Shown here: piece after piece, positions 1 to 7,238 of the stretch | Layout: each line of letters opens with the position of its first letter | Position numbering within the stretch: position 1 is the first letter of the stretch | Assembly: GCA_029863245.1 (NCBI GenBank) | Contig: JAOTVV010000033.1 | Span: 1 to 33,083 of the forward strand | Direction: 5' to 3' | Source of the DNA: Gemmatimonadota bacterium | GTDB lineage: Bacteria > Gemmatimonadota > Gemmatimonadetes > Gemmatimonadales > GWC2-71-9 | Length of the DNA stretch: 33,083 bases | Made by a program: the position numbers and the translations under genes | Notes under the pieces: generated by a model | The model's input: only the letters and a program-made list of their open reading frames with translations | Databases searched by the model: none | What the model was told of the DNA's origin: nothing

Positions 1-2219
1 TCGGCGCGCACGCCACAGCGCCGTGCGCGAGCTGTCACGTGATCCCCGGCTATGCGCCGCTCTTCACCACGACCGACCAGAACGATTGTGTCGCGTGCCA
101 TCAGAGTGATCACGACGCCCAGCACGGGGCCGGTTTCCCCACCGACTGCGTGAGGTGTCACTCCCTCGATACCTGGGTTGGCGGGGCGTTCGACCATATC
201 ACCGCGTCGGCCGGATTCAACCTCGTCGGCGCGCACGCGCTCGCGCCGTGCGCCAGTTGTCACGTGATCCCCGGCTATGCGCCGCTCTTCACCACGACCG
301 ACCAGAACGATTGTGTCGCGTGCCATCAGAGTGATCACGACGCCCAGCACGGCGCCGGTTTCCCCACCGACTGCGTGAGGTGTCACACCCTCGATACCTG
401 GGTCGGCGGGGCGTTCGACCATATCACCGCGTCGGCCGGATTCAACCTCGTCGGCGCGCACGCCACGGCGCCGTGCGCGAGCTGTCACGTGATCCCCGGC
501 TATGCACCGCTCTTCACCACGACCGACCAGAACGATTGCGTCGGATGCCATCAGAGTGATCACGACGCCCAACACGGCGCTGGTTTCCCCACCGACTGCG
601 TGAGCTGTCACACTGTCGAAACCTGGGTTGGCGCGACGTTCAACCATAGGACGGCGTCAGGCGGCTTCCAGCTCCTCGGCGCGCACGCCACGGCGCCGTG
701 TGCCAGCTGTCACGTGATCCCCGGCTATGCGCCGCTCTTTACGACGACCGATCAGAACGACTGTGTCACGTGCCATCAGAGTGATCACGACGCCCAACAC
801 GGCGTTGGTTTCCCCACCGACTGCGTGAGCTGCCACACCGTCGATACCTGGACGGGTGGAACGTTCGACCACGTTAGTGCCTCGACTGGATTCGCTCTCG
901 TCGGCGCGCACGCCACGGCGCCGTGCGCCAGCTGTCACGTGATCCCCGGCTATGCGCCGCTCTTTACGACGACCAATCAAAACGACTGTATCGGGTGCCA
1001 TCAGAGTGATCATGACACCCAACACGGGGCCGGTTTCCCCACCGACTGCGTGAGCTGTCACACCCTCGATACCTGGGTCGGCGCGACGTTCGACCATATC
1101 ACGGCGTCGGCTGGATTCGCTCTCGTCGGCGCGCACGCCACGGCGCCGTGTGCCAGCTGTCACGTGATCCCCGGCTATGCGCCGCGCTTTACGACGACCA
1201 ATCAAAACGACTGTATCGGGTGTCATCAGAGTGATCACGACGCCCAACACGGGGCCGGTTTCCCCACCGACTGCGTGAGCTGTCACACCCTCGATACGTG
1301 GGTCGGCGCGACGTTCGACCATATCACGGCGTCGGCTGGATTCGCTCTCGTCGGCGCGCACGCCACGGCGCCGTGTGCCAGCTGTCACGTGATCCCGGGA
1401 TACGCGCCGCGCTTCACGACGACCAATCAAAACGACTGCATCGGGTGTCATCAGAGTGACCACGACGCCCAACACGGGAGTGGTTTCCCCACCGACTGCG
1501 TGAGCTGTCACAATCTCAATACCTGGCTCGGCGCGACGTTCGACCATGCGACGGCGTCGGCTGGATTCAACCTCGTCGGCGCGCACGCCACGGCGCCGTG
1601 TGCCAGCTGTCACGTGATCCCGGGATACGCGCCGCGCTTTGCGCCGACCAGTCAAAACGACTGTATCGCGTGCCATCAGAGTGATCACGACGCCCAACAC
1701 GGGAGTGGTTTCCCCACCGACTGCGTGAGCTGTCACAATCTCAATACCTGGCTCGGCGCGACGTTCAACCATACGACGGCGTCGGGCGGCTTCCAACTCC
1801 TCGGCGCCCACGACGTGGCGCCGTGTGCGAGCTGTCACGTGATCCCGGGATACGCGCCGCGCTTTGCGACGACCAATCACAACGACTGTATCGGGTGTCA
1901 TCAGAGTGACTATGACACACACCACGCCGGAACGGGGTTTTCGACCGACTGCCTGACGTGCCATACGATCAACACGTGGGGCGGGGCCACGTTTAACCAC
2001 GACGCACTGTACTTCCCCATCTACTCGGGCAGACATGCCGGCAGGTGGAGTAATGACTGCACAATCTGCCATGAGGTGCCTGACAACTTCCAGCAGTTCA
2101 CGTGCTTCAACTGCCACAAGCACAATAAGAGCTCAATGGATGACGAGCACCGAGGCGAGAATGGCTACGTGTACGAAAGCACGGCGTGCCTCCGGTGCCA
2201 CCCAGACGGGAGAGGGTAG
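1..2219 (+). CDS. Giant tandem-repeat multihaem c-type cytochrome (5' end missing, at least 30 haem sites)
   Basis: The reading frame is open from base 3, so the true start lies left of the window; the GTG at 39 is only an internal codon. The 738 visible residues contain nine repeats with an exact 225-bp period (repeat Cys codons at 24, 249, 474, 699, 924, 1149, 1374, 1599 and 1824). Each repeat has three CxxCH motifs (CASCH, C[VI]xCH, C[VL]xCH) and four other conserved His (QSDH, QH, F[DN]H, GAH) that could be distal haem ligands. A non-repeated tail adds CTICH, CFNCH and CLRCH, giving 30 haem-binding motifs. Such proteins are exported and haem-loaded in the periplasm; the high haem density fits long-range electron conduction. 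No signal peptide can be seen because the N-terminus is missing. It lies 26 bp upstream of the barrel gene in the same orientation. The cytochrome call is firm; the electron-wire role is inference. Confidence 0.95.
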   Translation, partial: GAHATAPCASCHVIPGYAPLFTTTDQNDCVACHQSDHDAQHGAGFPTDCVRCHSLDTWVGGAFDHITASAGFNLVGAHALAPCASCHVIPGYAPLFTTTDQNDCVACHQSDHDAQHGAGFPTDCVRCHTLDTWVGGAFDHITASAGFNLVGAHATAPCASCHVIPGYAPLFTTTDQNDCVGCHQSDHDAQHGAGFPTDCVSCHTVETWVGATFNHRTASGGFQLLGAHATAPCASCHVIPGYAPLFTTTDQNDCVTCHQSDHDAQHGVGFPTDCVSCHTVDTWTGGTFDHVSASTGFALVGAHATAPCASCHVIPGYAPLFTTTNQNDCIGCHQSDHDTQHGAGFPTDCVSCHTLDTWVGATFDHITASAGFALVGAHATAPCASCHVIPGYAPRFTTTNQNDCIGCHQSDHDAQHGAGFPTDCVSCHTLDTWVGATFDHITASAGFALVGAHATAPCASCHVIPGYAPRFTTTNQNDCIGCHQSDHDAQHGSGFPTDCVSCHNLNTWLGATFDHATASAGFNLVGAHATAPCASCHVIPGYAPRFAPTSQNDCIACHQSDHDAQHGSGFPTDCVSCHNLNTWLGATFNHTTASGGFQLLGAHDVAPCASCHVIPGYAPRFATTNHNDCIGCHQSDYDTHHAGTGFSTDCLTCHTINTWGGATFNHDALYFPIYSGRHAGRWSNDCTICHEVPDNFQQFTCFNCHKHNKSSMDDEHRGENGYVYESTACLRCHPDGRG
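24..2048 (+). repeat. Nine 225-bp in-frame tandem repeats inside the cytochrome gene
   Basis: Units begin at the first Cys codon of CASCH at 24 and recur every 225 bp without any length change up to 1824; the ninth unit diverges after its second CxxCH. Spacing is constant, but sequence variants are shuffled between units: units 1-2 share CVRCH and a GGAFDH block, units 3 and 8 share a TASGGFQLL block, units 7-8 share an NLNTWLGATF block. This pattern fits unit duplication plus gene conversion. The array probably continues left of the window. Read-length-limited assembly could have collapsed or expanded the copy number. Confidence 0.95.
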
Positions 2220-2245
2220 GCGACCGTGCCACTGAGGAGTCTGGG

Positions 2246-3781
2246 ATGAAGAGACTTGCGGCCTTCGTGGCCCTGCCGATCATACTAAGCCTGGTCGGGC
2301 CTGCTGCCCACGCGCAGCAAGGCCTCGACGTGGTGGTCGAATTCATTGCCGGATCCAACCTCTATATCAACGCCGGCACGGAGAGTGGAATCAGCGCTGA
2401 TGATACGCTGCTGGTCTATACCGAGGCGAACGGCGTGTTGCTTGGAGAGATCGTGGTGGTGAGCGCGACGCGTGAACGTGCCGTCGTCGCCTTCGCCGGC
2501 AGCCCATTCCAAGCCACTCGTGGAAAGGGGCTGTACGTCGTGCCCAAACACGCGTTCGTCGCCCCACCCCCCCAACCAGTCGCGCCGGCGGAACGCCAAC
2601 GACTGCGGCGTTCGTCTGAGGCAGGGATGCAAATCAGTGGCCGCCTGTCGTTGGATGTCAACGCGCTCCAAACGTGGAGCACGGCGCCTGAGATCGGTTC
2701 TACCGAACGCACGTTCACGACTCCGACCGCCCGGCTACGTGCGACGTTGACACACCTTCCCGGAGATCTGCGGCTTCAGGTCAACATGCGGGCATCCAGC
2801 CGCTACAGCTCCGGTCTGGTGCAACCAGACCAGTCGTTCCGGGTCTACCAGGCTAGTTTGGCACGGGATTGGAAGGGTGTTCAATTCCAACTCGGTCGCT
2901 TCTACAACCGGTACGAGACGTACAGCGGCTACTGGGATGGCATGCTGCTGCATTTCGGCGGCGACGGAATCGGCATTGGCAGCGCAGTCGGATTTCAACC
3001 GGCAACTTCAAACCAACGCTTCTCGGACCAGCTACCCAAGTATACGGTGTTCGTCAACGCTGGGCATCGCGGCCGGTCGGTGCGATACGCCACTGACCTC
3101 TCATTCCACGAGATCCGGCCCCGCAACGGTCTACGGAACCACATGTATGCCGGATGGTCGCAGCGTCTACAGGTGGGGGGATTCCAGCTGAGCCAGAACA
3201 TCCAGGTGGACCGTGACGAGACCACCAGGAAATGGGTGGTGACCCAACTCCTGGCGCGCTCGGCCATACCGCTGGGGAGGTGGGTCAGCCTCCAGGTTCG
3301 GTACGCCTTGCGTCAACCCTACTCCATGACACTGCTCGACAACCTGATCACGACACGACGCGACCAGGGATCCGTCGGGCTCCGTGTCTGGCTTGGCAAT
3401 GGTTCGCTCGGTGCCGACGCGACCGTCAACCAGGTCAGAGACGAGAGCAGGAGTTACACCTATGCCGGTTCCTTCAGCTTCCCCAATACGGCCATACTCG
3501 GGTTGGGGTTCAGTAGCTCGATTAGCTATTGGGTGCTCGAAGATAGGAAGGCCGTCTACCTATCGGGTGCCCTGAGCCGCACGTTTGGTCGCGTCCACCT
3601 ACAGGCATCGTATTACCGCTATCAGACGGATGGGATCACCACCGTCCTCGCGCACACCGGCGACCTGTCGCTCACGTTCCCCCTGACGAAACGGCTATAC
3701 TCATCCCTTCAAGGCCGGATCCAACGGGGTGAGAACTTGGAAAGTAATTTTCTCTTCGGCGGCTTCTGGTTGAACTTCTAA
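2246..3781 (+). CDS. Outer-membrane beta-barrel protein with N-terminal SH3-like domain, partner of the cytochrome
   Basis: The 511-residue product starts at ATG 2246, with GAGGAG at 2234-2239 as ribosome-binding site. Longer in-frame starts would overlap the cytochrome gene and lack a signal peptide at the N-terminus. Residues 1-24 are a typical Sec signal peptide ending AHA/QQ. Residues about 25-105 form a small beta-rich domain with the pattern 'NLYINAGTESGISADD' then 'GEIVVVSATRE', like the SH3-like domains of FlgT and related envelope proteins. From about residue 125 to the end there are alternating polar/aromatic strands with turns, and the protein ends in LNF, a C-terminal aromatic residue typical of assembled outer-membrane barrels. 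It has no CxxCH. By position it could be the porin sheath of a porin-cytochrome conduit, analogous to MtrB/PioB, but no family-level match to those is claimed. Its TAA overlaps the next ATG (TAATG), so the next gene is probably translationally coupled. Confidence 0.8.
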   Translation: MKRLAAFVALPIILSLVGPAAHAQQGLDVVVEFIAGSNLYINAGTESGISADDTLLVYTEANGVLLGEIVVVSATRERAVVAFAGSPFQATRGKGLYVVPKHAFVAPPPQPVAPAERQRLRRSSEAGMQISGRLSLDVNALQTWSTAPEIGSTERTFTTPTARLRATLTHLPGDLRLQVNMRASSRYSSGLVQPDQSFRVYQASLARDWKGVQFQLGRFYNRYETYSGYWDGMLLHFGGDGIGIGSAVGFQPATSNQRFSDQLPKYTVFVNAGHRGRSVRYATDLSFHEIRPRNGLRNHMYAGWSQRLQVGGFQLSQNIQVDRDETTRKWVVTQLLARSAIPLGRWVSLQVRYALRQPYSMTLLDNLITTRRDQGSVGLRVWLGNGSLGADATVNQVRDESRSYTYAGSFSFPNTAILGLGFSSSISYWVLEDRKAVYLSGALSRTFGRVHLQASYYRYQTDGITTVLAHTGDLSLTFPLTKRLYSSLQGRIQRGENLESNFLFGGFWLNF

Positions 3782-5094
3782 TGTCCAGCGACTCTCTCAT
3801 CATCCTGGCCATCGGCGTCGTGCTCGTGACGTCGATTTGGATCCCCGTGCTTGTGCGCCATCGGAAGGTCGAACGGGAAGCCGCGCACGCCGAAGAACGC
3901 GCGCTTCGTTATGGTTTGCACGAACCGGCGTCGTTGCACCCGCTCGTGCATCCCGGGGCTTGTATTGGCACGGGAAATTGTATTGCCGTCTGCCCGGAAG
4001 ACGATGTCCTCGCACTGCGTCACGGACAGGCACGCCCTATCAGTCCCGCACGATGCATCGGCCACGGCCTCTGCGAACGCGCCTGTCCAGTGGAAGCGAT
4101 TCAACTCGTGTTCGGTACGGCGAAACGCGGAGTGGACATCCCGCGTATCAAGAAGAACTTCGAAACGAATGTACCCGGCATATACATCGTCGGGGAGTTG
4201 GGCGGCATGGGTCTCATTCGGAATGCGTTCGAACAGGGGCGGCAATGCATCGAGGGCATCGCCAAAGAACGCAAGGGACCCGCCAATGTGTTGGACGTCC
4301 TGATCGTCGGCTGCGGTCCTGCCGGACTCTCAGCAGCCTTGAACTGCCGCCATCACAAGCTGCGCTTCAAGACACTCGAGAAAGAGGACATCGGTGGTAC
4401 CGTCCGATATTATCCGCGGAAGAAAGTCGTCATGACCTCACCGGTGCAAGTTCCGGGATACGGAAGGCTTGGATTTCGCGAGATTCTGAAAGAGGAACTC
4501 ATCGCGCTGTGGGACGAAATCGTCGCCAAGACCGGACTGACGGTCAACACGCGTGAATCGGTCGAGCGGGTGACGCCGACCGCAGACGGCTGCTTTGAAG
4601 TGTCCACCAACAAGACTACGTACAAAACCAAACGCGTGGTGTTGGCCATCGGCCGGCGGGGCGTGCCCAGGAAGCTCGACGTTCCCGGAGAGGAACTTCC
4701 CAAAGTCATCTATTCGCTGCTGGAGCCGGAAGCGTACCAACGGGACCGCATCCTCGTGGTCGGCGGTGGAGACTCGGCCATCGAAGCTGCTCTGGCGCTG
4801 GCCGACCAGCCCAGCAACCAGGTGAAGATCTCGTACCGCAAGGACGCATTCAGTCGCATCAAGCCCCGAAACCGTGAACGGATCGAGGAAGCCGTGGGAC
4901 GGCGGCATGTGGAGATCCTCTGGTCAACGAACGTCAAGGAGATCAAGCCCAAATCTGTCGTCTACACAAACGGTCGTGACGGGCCCTTTGAAGTGGAAAA
5001 CGACGTCATAGCAGTCTTTGTGGGTGGCGAGCTGCCCACCAAGTTCCTAAGAGATTGCGGGGTTGCGATCGACACCAAGTTCGGAACACCCTGA
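3781..5094 (+). CDS. Membrane-anchored iron-sulphur/flavin NAD(P)H oxidoreductase
   Basis: A 437-residue protein. Residues 4-25 are one hydrophobic helix followed by RHRK, so the rest is probably cytoplasmic. Residues 61-72 and 92-103 are two ferredoxin-like motifs, C61-x5-C67-x3-C71P and C92-x5-C98-x3-C102P; in both the usual second Cys is replaced (T64, H95), suggesting 3Fe-4S or unusually ligated clusters. Residues 129-160 contain a VPGIYIVGELGG segment like the C-terminal FAD-contacting motif of thioredoxin-reductase-type flavoproteins. It is followed by the FAD Rossmann motif GCGPAG (177-182) and the NAD(P) motif GGGDSA (328-333), with SYRKDAFSR after it. No redox-active CxxC is present, so it resembles TrxR-like ferredoxin/NAD(P) reductases rather than true thioredoxin reductase. 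It overlaps the barrel stop codon by 1 base. Likely role: moving electrons between NAD(P)H and the haem chain through unidentified partners; the direction is unknown. Confidence 0.85.
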   Translation: MSSDSLIILAIGVVLVTSIWIPVLVRHRKVEREAAHAEERALRYGLHEPASLHPLVHPGACIGTGNCIAVCPEDDVLALRHGQARPISPARCIGHGLCERACPVEAIQLVFGTAKRGVDIPRIKKNFETNVPGIYIVGELGGMGLIRNAFEQGRQCIEGIAKERKGPANVLDVLIVGCGPAGLSAALNCRHHKLRFKTLEKEDIGGTVRYYPRKKVVMTSPVQVPGYGRLGFREILKEELIALWDEIVAKTGLTVNTRESVERVTPTADGCFEVSTNKTTYKTKRVVLAIGRRGVPRKLDVPGEELPKVIYSLLEPEAYQRDRILVVGGGDSAIEAALALADQPSNQVKISYRKDAFSRIKPRNRERIEEAVGRRHVEILWSTNVKEIKPKSVVYTNGRDGPFEVENDVIAVFVGGELPTKFLRDCGVAIDTKFGTP

Positions 5095-5195
5095 GCTCGT
5101 CGTTGTACTCGGAGATCAATGACGGGAAGTGGTATTCGCGTGGGTGTGCTTCTGCGAGAGCACCCAGTCGGTCGCCATCTCGTCCAACGCGCCGA

Positions 5196-5262
5196 GAGCT
5201 GCCGACCAAGTTCCTCCAGAGCTGCGGCGTGCAGATCAACCGGAAGTTCGGAGAACCGTAAC
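5196..5262 (+). pseudogene. 3' remnant of a second flavoprotein copy
   Basis: The last 22 codons before the TAA at 5260 read RELPTKFLQSCGVQINRKFG plus EP. The intact flavoprotein ends GELPTKFLRDCGVAIDTKFG plus TP, so 15 of 22 residues agree and both stop right after the same motif. At DNA level the last 57 bases are about two-thirds identical. Upstream of about 5196 the similarity disappears and no start or other motif of the family is present. This is best read as the tail of a tandem paralogue whose body was lost, possibly by recombination with the intact copy. It lies 168 bp downstream of the corresponding segment of the intact gene. Confidence 0.75.
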
Positions 5263-5500
5263 CTCCCGCAAGGCGCCGCGCACGGGGCCGGCCCGCGGTC
5301 GGACCCACCCGCCACAGCATCACCTTGATGTCGCGCGGTTCGCGTGTTGATTCCGTCATGCCGCAGGTCGCGGGTGAGATTGTGGTGCGCCACCCGCGAC
5401 TCCGAAGCCGGGACCCCCCGGCGCCACGTTGTGCCCCGGTGTTCCGGGACCGCCGGCCCCCCAGGAATCCCCGCCCCCCCGCTTGCGACGTCGTGACCGG
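5263..5500. other. Intergenic stretch with one copy of a 44-bp dispersed repeat
   Basis: No convincing gene is seen. The stretch is G+C-rich with runs of C around 5415-5480. Bases 5321-5364 are one copy of a 44-bp repeat whose second copy is at 7159-7202. The interval ends at the stop codon of the minus-strand di-haem gene. No clear terminator hairpin with a T run was found for either neighbour. Confidence 0.6.
5321..5364 (+). repeat. 44-bp dispersed repeat, copy 1
   Basis: It matches 7159-7202 at 40 of 44 positions in the same orientation, including the shared core GCGGTTCGCGTGTTGATTCC. The two copies flank the interrupted di-haem gene. The second copy lies 36 bp upstream of a DUF885 gene start, so the sequence may be a leader or promoter-region fragment that was duplicated. 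Confidence 0.8.
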
Positions 5501-6739
5501 TTACAGCGTTTCGAGAAACCGCAGCAGCTGTGACCGCTTGCGGTGTGACAGCTCCAGGAATCGATCTCGCGAGCCTGTGGCTTCTCCACCGTGCATCTCA
5601 ATAGCTTGTTCGATGGTCGTGGCTCGGCCGTCGTGCATGTAAATGGTCGAGAACCGCAGCCCCATCAAAGGCTCCGTACGGAACTCCGATGGCAAGGCCT
5701 CGCCGTTGCAGATGTCGGACAGCTCCTCGCCCATGTCGTGAAGCAGCAGGTCGGTGTACGCGAAAACCTTCTTACGGCTCATAGCGCGAATCGGGTGGCG
5801 ATCGGTTCGGAGGGCAGGCACGTGACACGAGGCGCAGCCGATCTCCGAGAACACCCGCGCTCCCCGAACCGCGTTCATTCCGCCATGCACCCGTGACGGC
5901 GGAGCGAGGAACTGCACGAAGCGAATCGACGCTTCCAGATCTTCTTCGCTGATTTCCGGATCCAGCGTCGGATCCACACCATCGGGCAGTGGTTCCCCGG
6001 CAATGGTCTGTTCGTCCGGCTCAGCCTCACTCGTGATCCCTTGTTCGTAGATCCAGGCATCGGTGATGAAATCGGTGAGATTGGAAACCTGTCCCTTCCG
6101 CCCGAACCGACCGATACCATCATCAGTCCAGTGCGGCCGACCCGAAATGCCGTCGTGGTCGCGGTCGTCAGGATCGGCGTGTCGCAGGATCTCATGCTCT
6201 GCCACCGCTTCCAGCAAGCCGAACCCGAAGAGATCGGGCGTGGTGCGCAGGCCAACGCCAGTCACACCAGGCGGTAACGGCTCCTTGGTAATACCGGCCT
6301 CCCGTAACAGCGGTGTCACGCTGTCCTGCACGACGGACCCGCCATTGATGTCAGTGAACCCCTCTCAAGTCTCGCCATCAAACGCAGTAGCGTGGGTTTC
6401 AATCTGTATGCCAAAGCCACCAGTTACCGGACCCGAGTGACAAGTGGCACATGAGTTCGAGTTGAAGAGCGGACCCAGTCCCGTCTCCGGAGTGAAGATG
6501 GTCTGAAACACCACACTTCCGAGCTCGAACTCGCGGCGCTGAGAGCGATTCAGGGACGGCAGCGGACGTCCAGCCCGTACTGCGTTGAGAAACGCGGTGA
6601 AGTCTAGACCGTCCGACTCCGACGCATCGGGACCGGTCAGCTCGTCCGTACACGCGACAGTCGCGGCCACGATGCCCGCCAGGAGTGCGGGAAGAGCGCG
6701 CCGGTGCACGTGACGTTTGCGGCTGCGACAGATAGACAT
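5501..6739 (-). pseudogene. Di-haem oxidoreductase (DHOR/thiol-oxidoreductase-like) interrupted by an in-frame TGA
   Basis: Reading right to left from ATG 6739 (ribosome-binding site AAGGAGGT at 6744-6751) the frame encodes a signal or lipoprotein leader ending VAC (Cys30), then a first haem site CATCH (residues 97-101). It meets TGA at 6367-6365 (codon 125), with no frameshift. The same frame continues: 'DHDGISGRP' and 'IGRFGRKGQ' are characteristic of the di-haem oxidoreductase family (distantly related to cytochrome c peroxidase/MauG), a second haem site CASCH lies at codons 302-306, and the frame ends at TAA 5503-5501. Total span is 413 codons, near the family's lower size range. TGA could derive from CGA (Arg) by one transition. 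Options: a true nonsense mutation, a sequencing error, or (unlikely) readthrough. If real, only a truncated one-haem protein is made. No MauG-type partner gene is adjacent. Confidence 0.8.
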
Positions 6740-6841
6740 CGATACCTCCTTTTGGAGTGCAGCGCGACTCGCTGGAGGGCGCGATCGTGACGGGTGGGTC
6801 TCTTCGGCATTCGATCCCGTACCCACCGAAGGTTCGGCGGC

Positions 6842-6886
6842 AGCGCCCCGTGTCGATATACGACATGTCGAGCTGTGTGGGGCGCT
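6842..6886. promoter_or_regulatory. Nested inverted repeat, possible operator or structured leader
   Basis: AGCGCCCC (6842-6849) pairs perfectly with GGGGCGCT (6879-6886). Inside lies TGTCGATATACGACA (6851-6865) overlapping the perfect palindrome CGACATGTCG (6861-6870), giving three alternating TGTCG/CGACA half-sites. It lies about 100 bp upstream of the di-haem gene start. It could bind a dimeric regulator or form RNA structure; no regulator is assigned. Confidence 0.4.
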
Positions 6887-7158
6887 CACCCGGGTCGCGC
6901 GGGAGAACATGCATGCCTTGCAGTGTCGCCAACCGTGGCAGTCACGATTGCGACGGAGGGAGCCTGCGGCCAATATGCTGACATGGCGTAAGACGATCCG
7001 TGAGGTGGGTCACTTGCACCGCGTGGACGTTGTCCGTTTTCGGTCAACGGAAGCCACGATCAGACGGCGCGGACGTTCTCTAGCAAGATTCTATCGGCGC
7101 TGAGTGCGTGGAGGTCATGGCAGCCACGTCGAAGGCAGCACCCGCCCGCCGGCACGCA

Positions 7159-7202
7159 CACCTTGATGCCCCGCGGTTCGCGTGTTGATTCCTGCATGCC
7201 GC
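7159..7202 (+). repeat. 44-bp dispersed repeat, copy 2
   Basis: It is the partner of 5321-5364 (40 of 44 identical, same orientation). It ends 36 bp before the ATG of the DUF885 gene, so this copy may include native upstream sequence of that gene. Confidence 0.8.
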
Positions 7203-7238
7203 CTGTTCATCCGCACCCGGCCTACGGAGATCGACACC

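Larger units (their letters stand above)
6740..7238. other. Divergent intergenic region with dyad elements and a repeat copy
   Basis: This 499-bp gap separates the minus-strand di-haem gene from the plus-strand DUF885 gene, so it should hold both promoters. No credible gene was found on either strand. It contains the di-haem ribosome-binding site (6744-6751), an inverted-repeat structure at 6842-6886, and the second copy of the 44-bp repeat at 7159-7202. No -35/-10 pair stood out. Confidence 0.6.

Noticed and set aside
657..2123. A 488-codon open frame antisense to the cytochrome gene
   Set aside because: It mirrors the 225-bp repeat, is Arg/Val-rich without any domain pattern, and the plus-strand frame has 30 haem motifs. 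It is a shadow of the repeat.
5095..5195. Attempt to extend the flavoprotein remnant upstream of RELPTKF
   Set aside because: No frame shows family motifs before about 5196, so the remnant is limited to the last 22 codons.
6365..6367. Selenocysteine codon in the di-haem gene
   Set aside because: Position is not a catalytic Cys site of the family, and no selenocysteine machinery or obvious SECIS hairpin is seen. A nonsense change from CGA or a sequence error is simpler.
6717..7103. Short frames in the divergent region 6740-7238
   Set aside because: Arg-rich, no homology pattern, no ribosome-binding site; overlapping frames on both strands are equally long.
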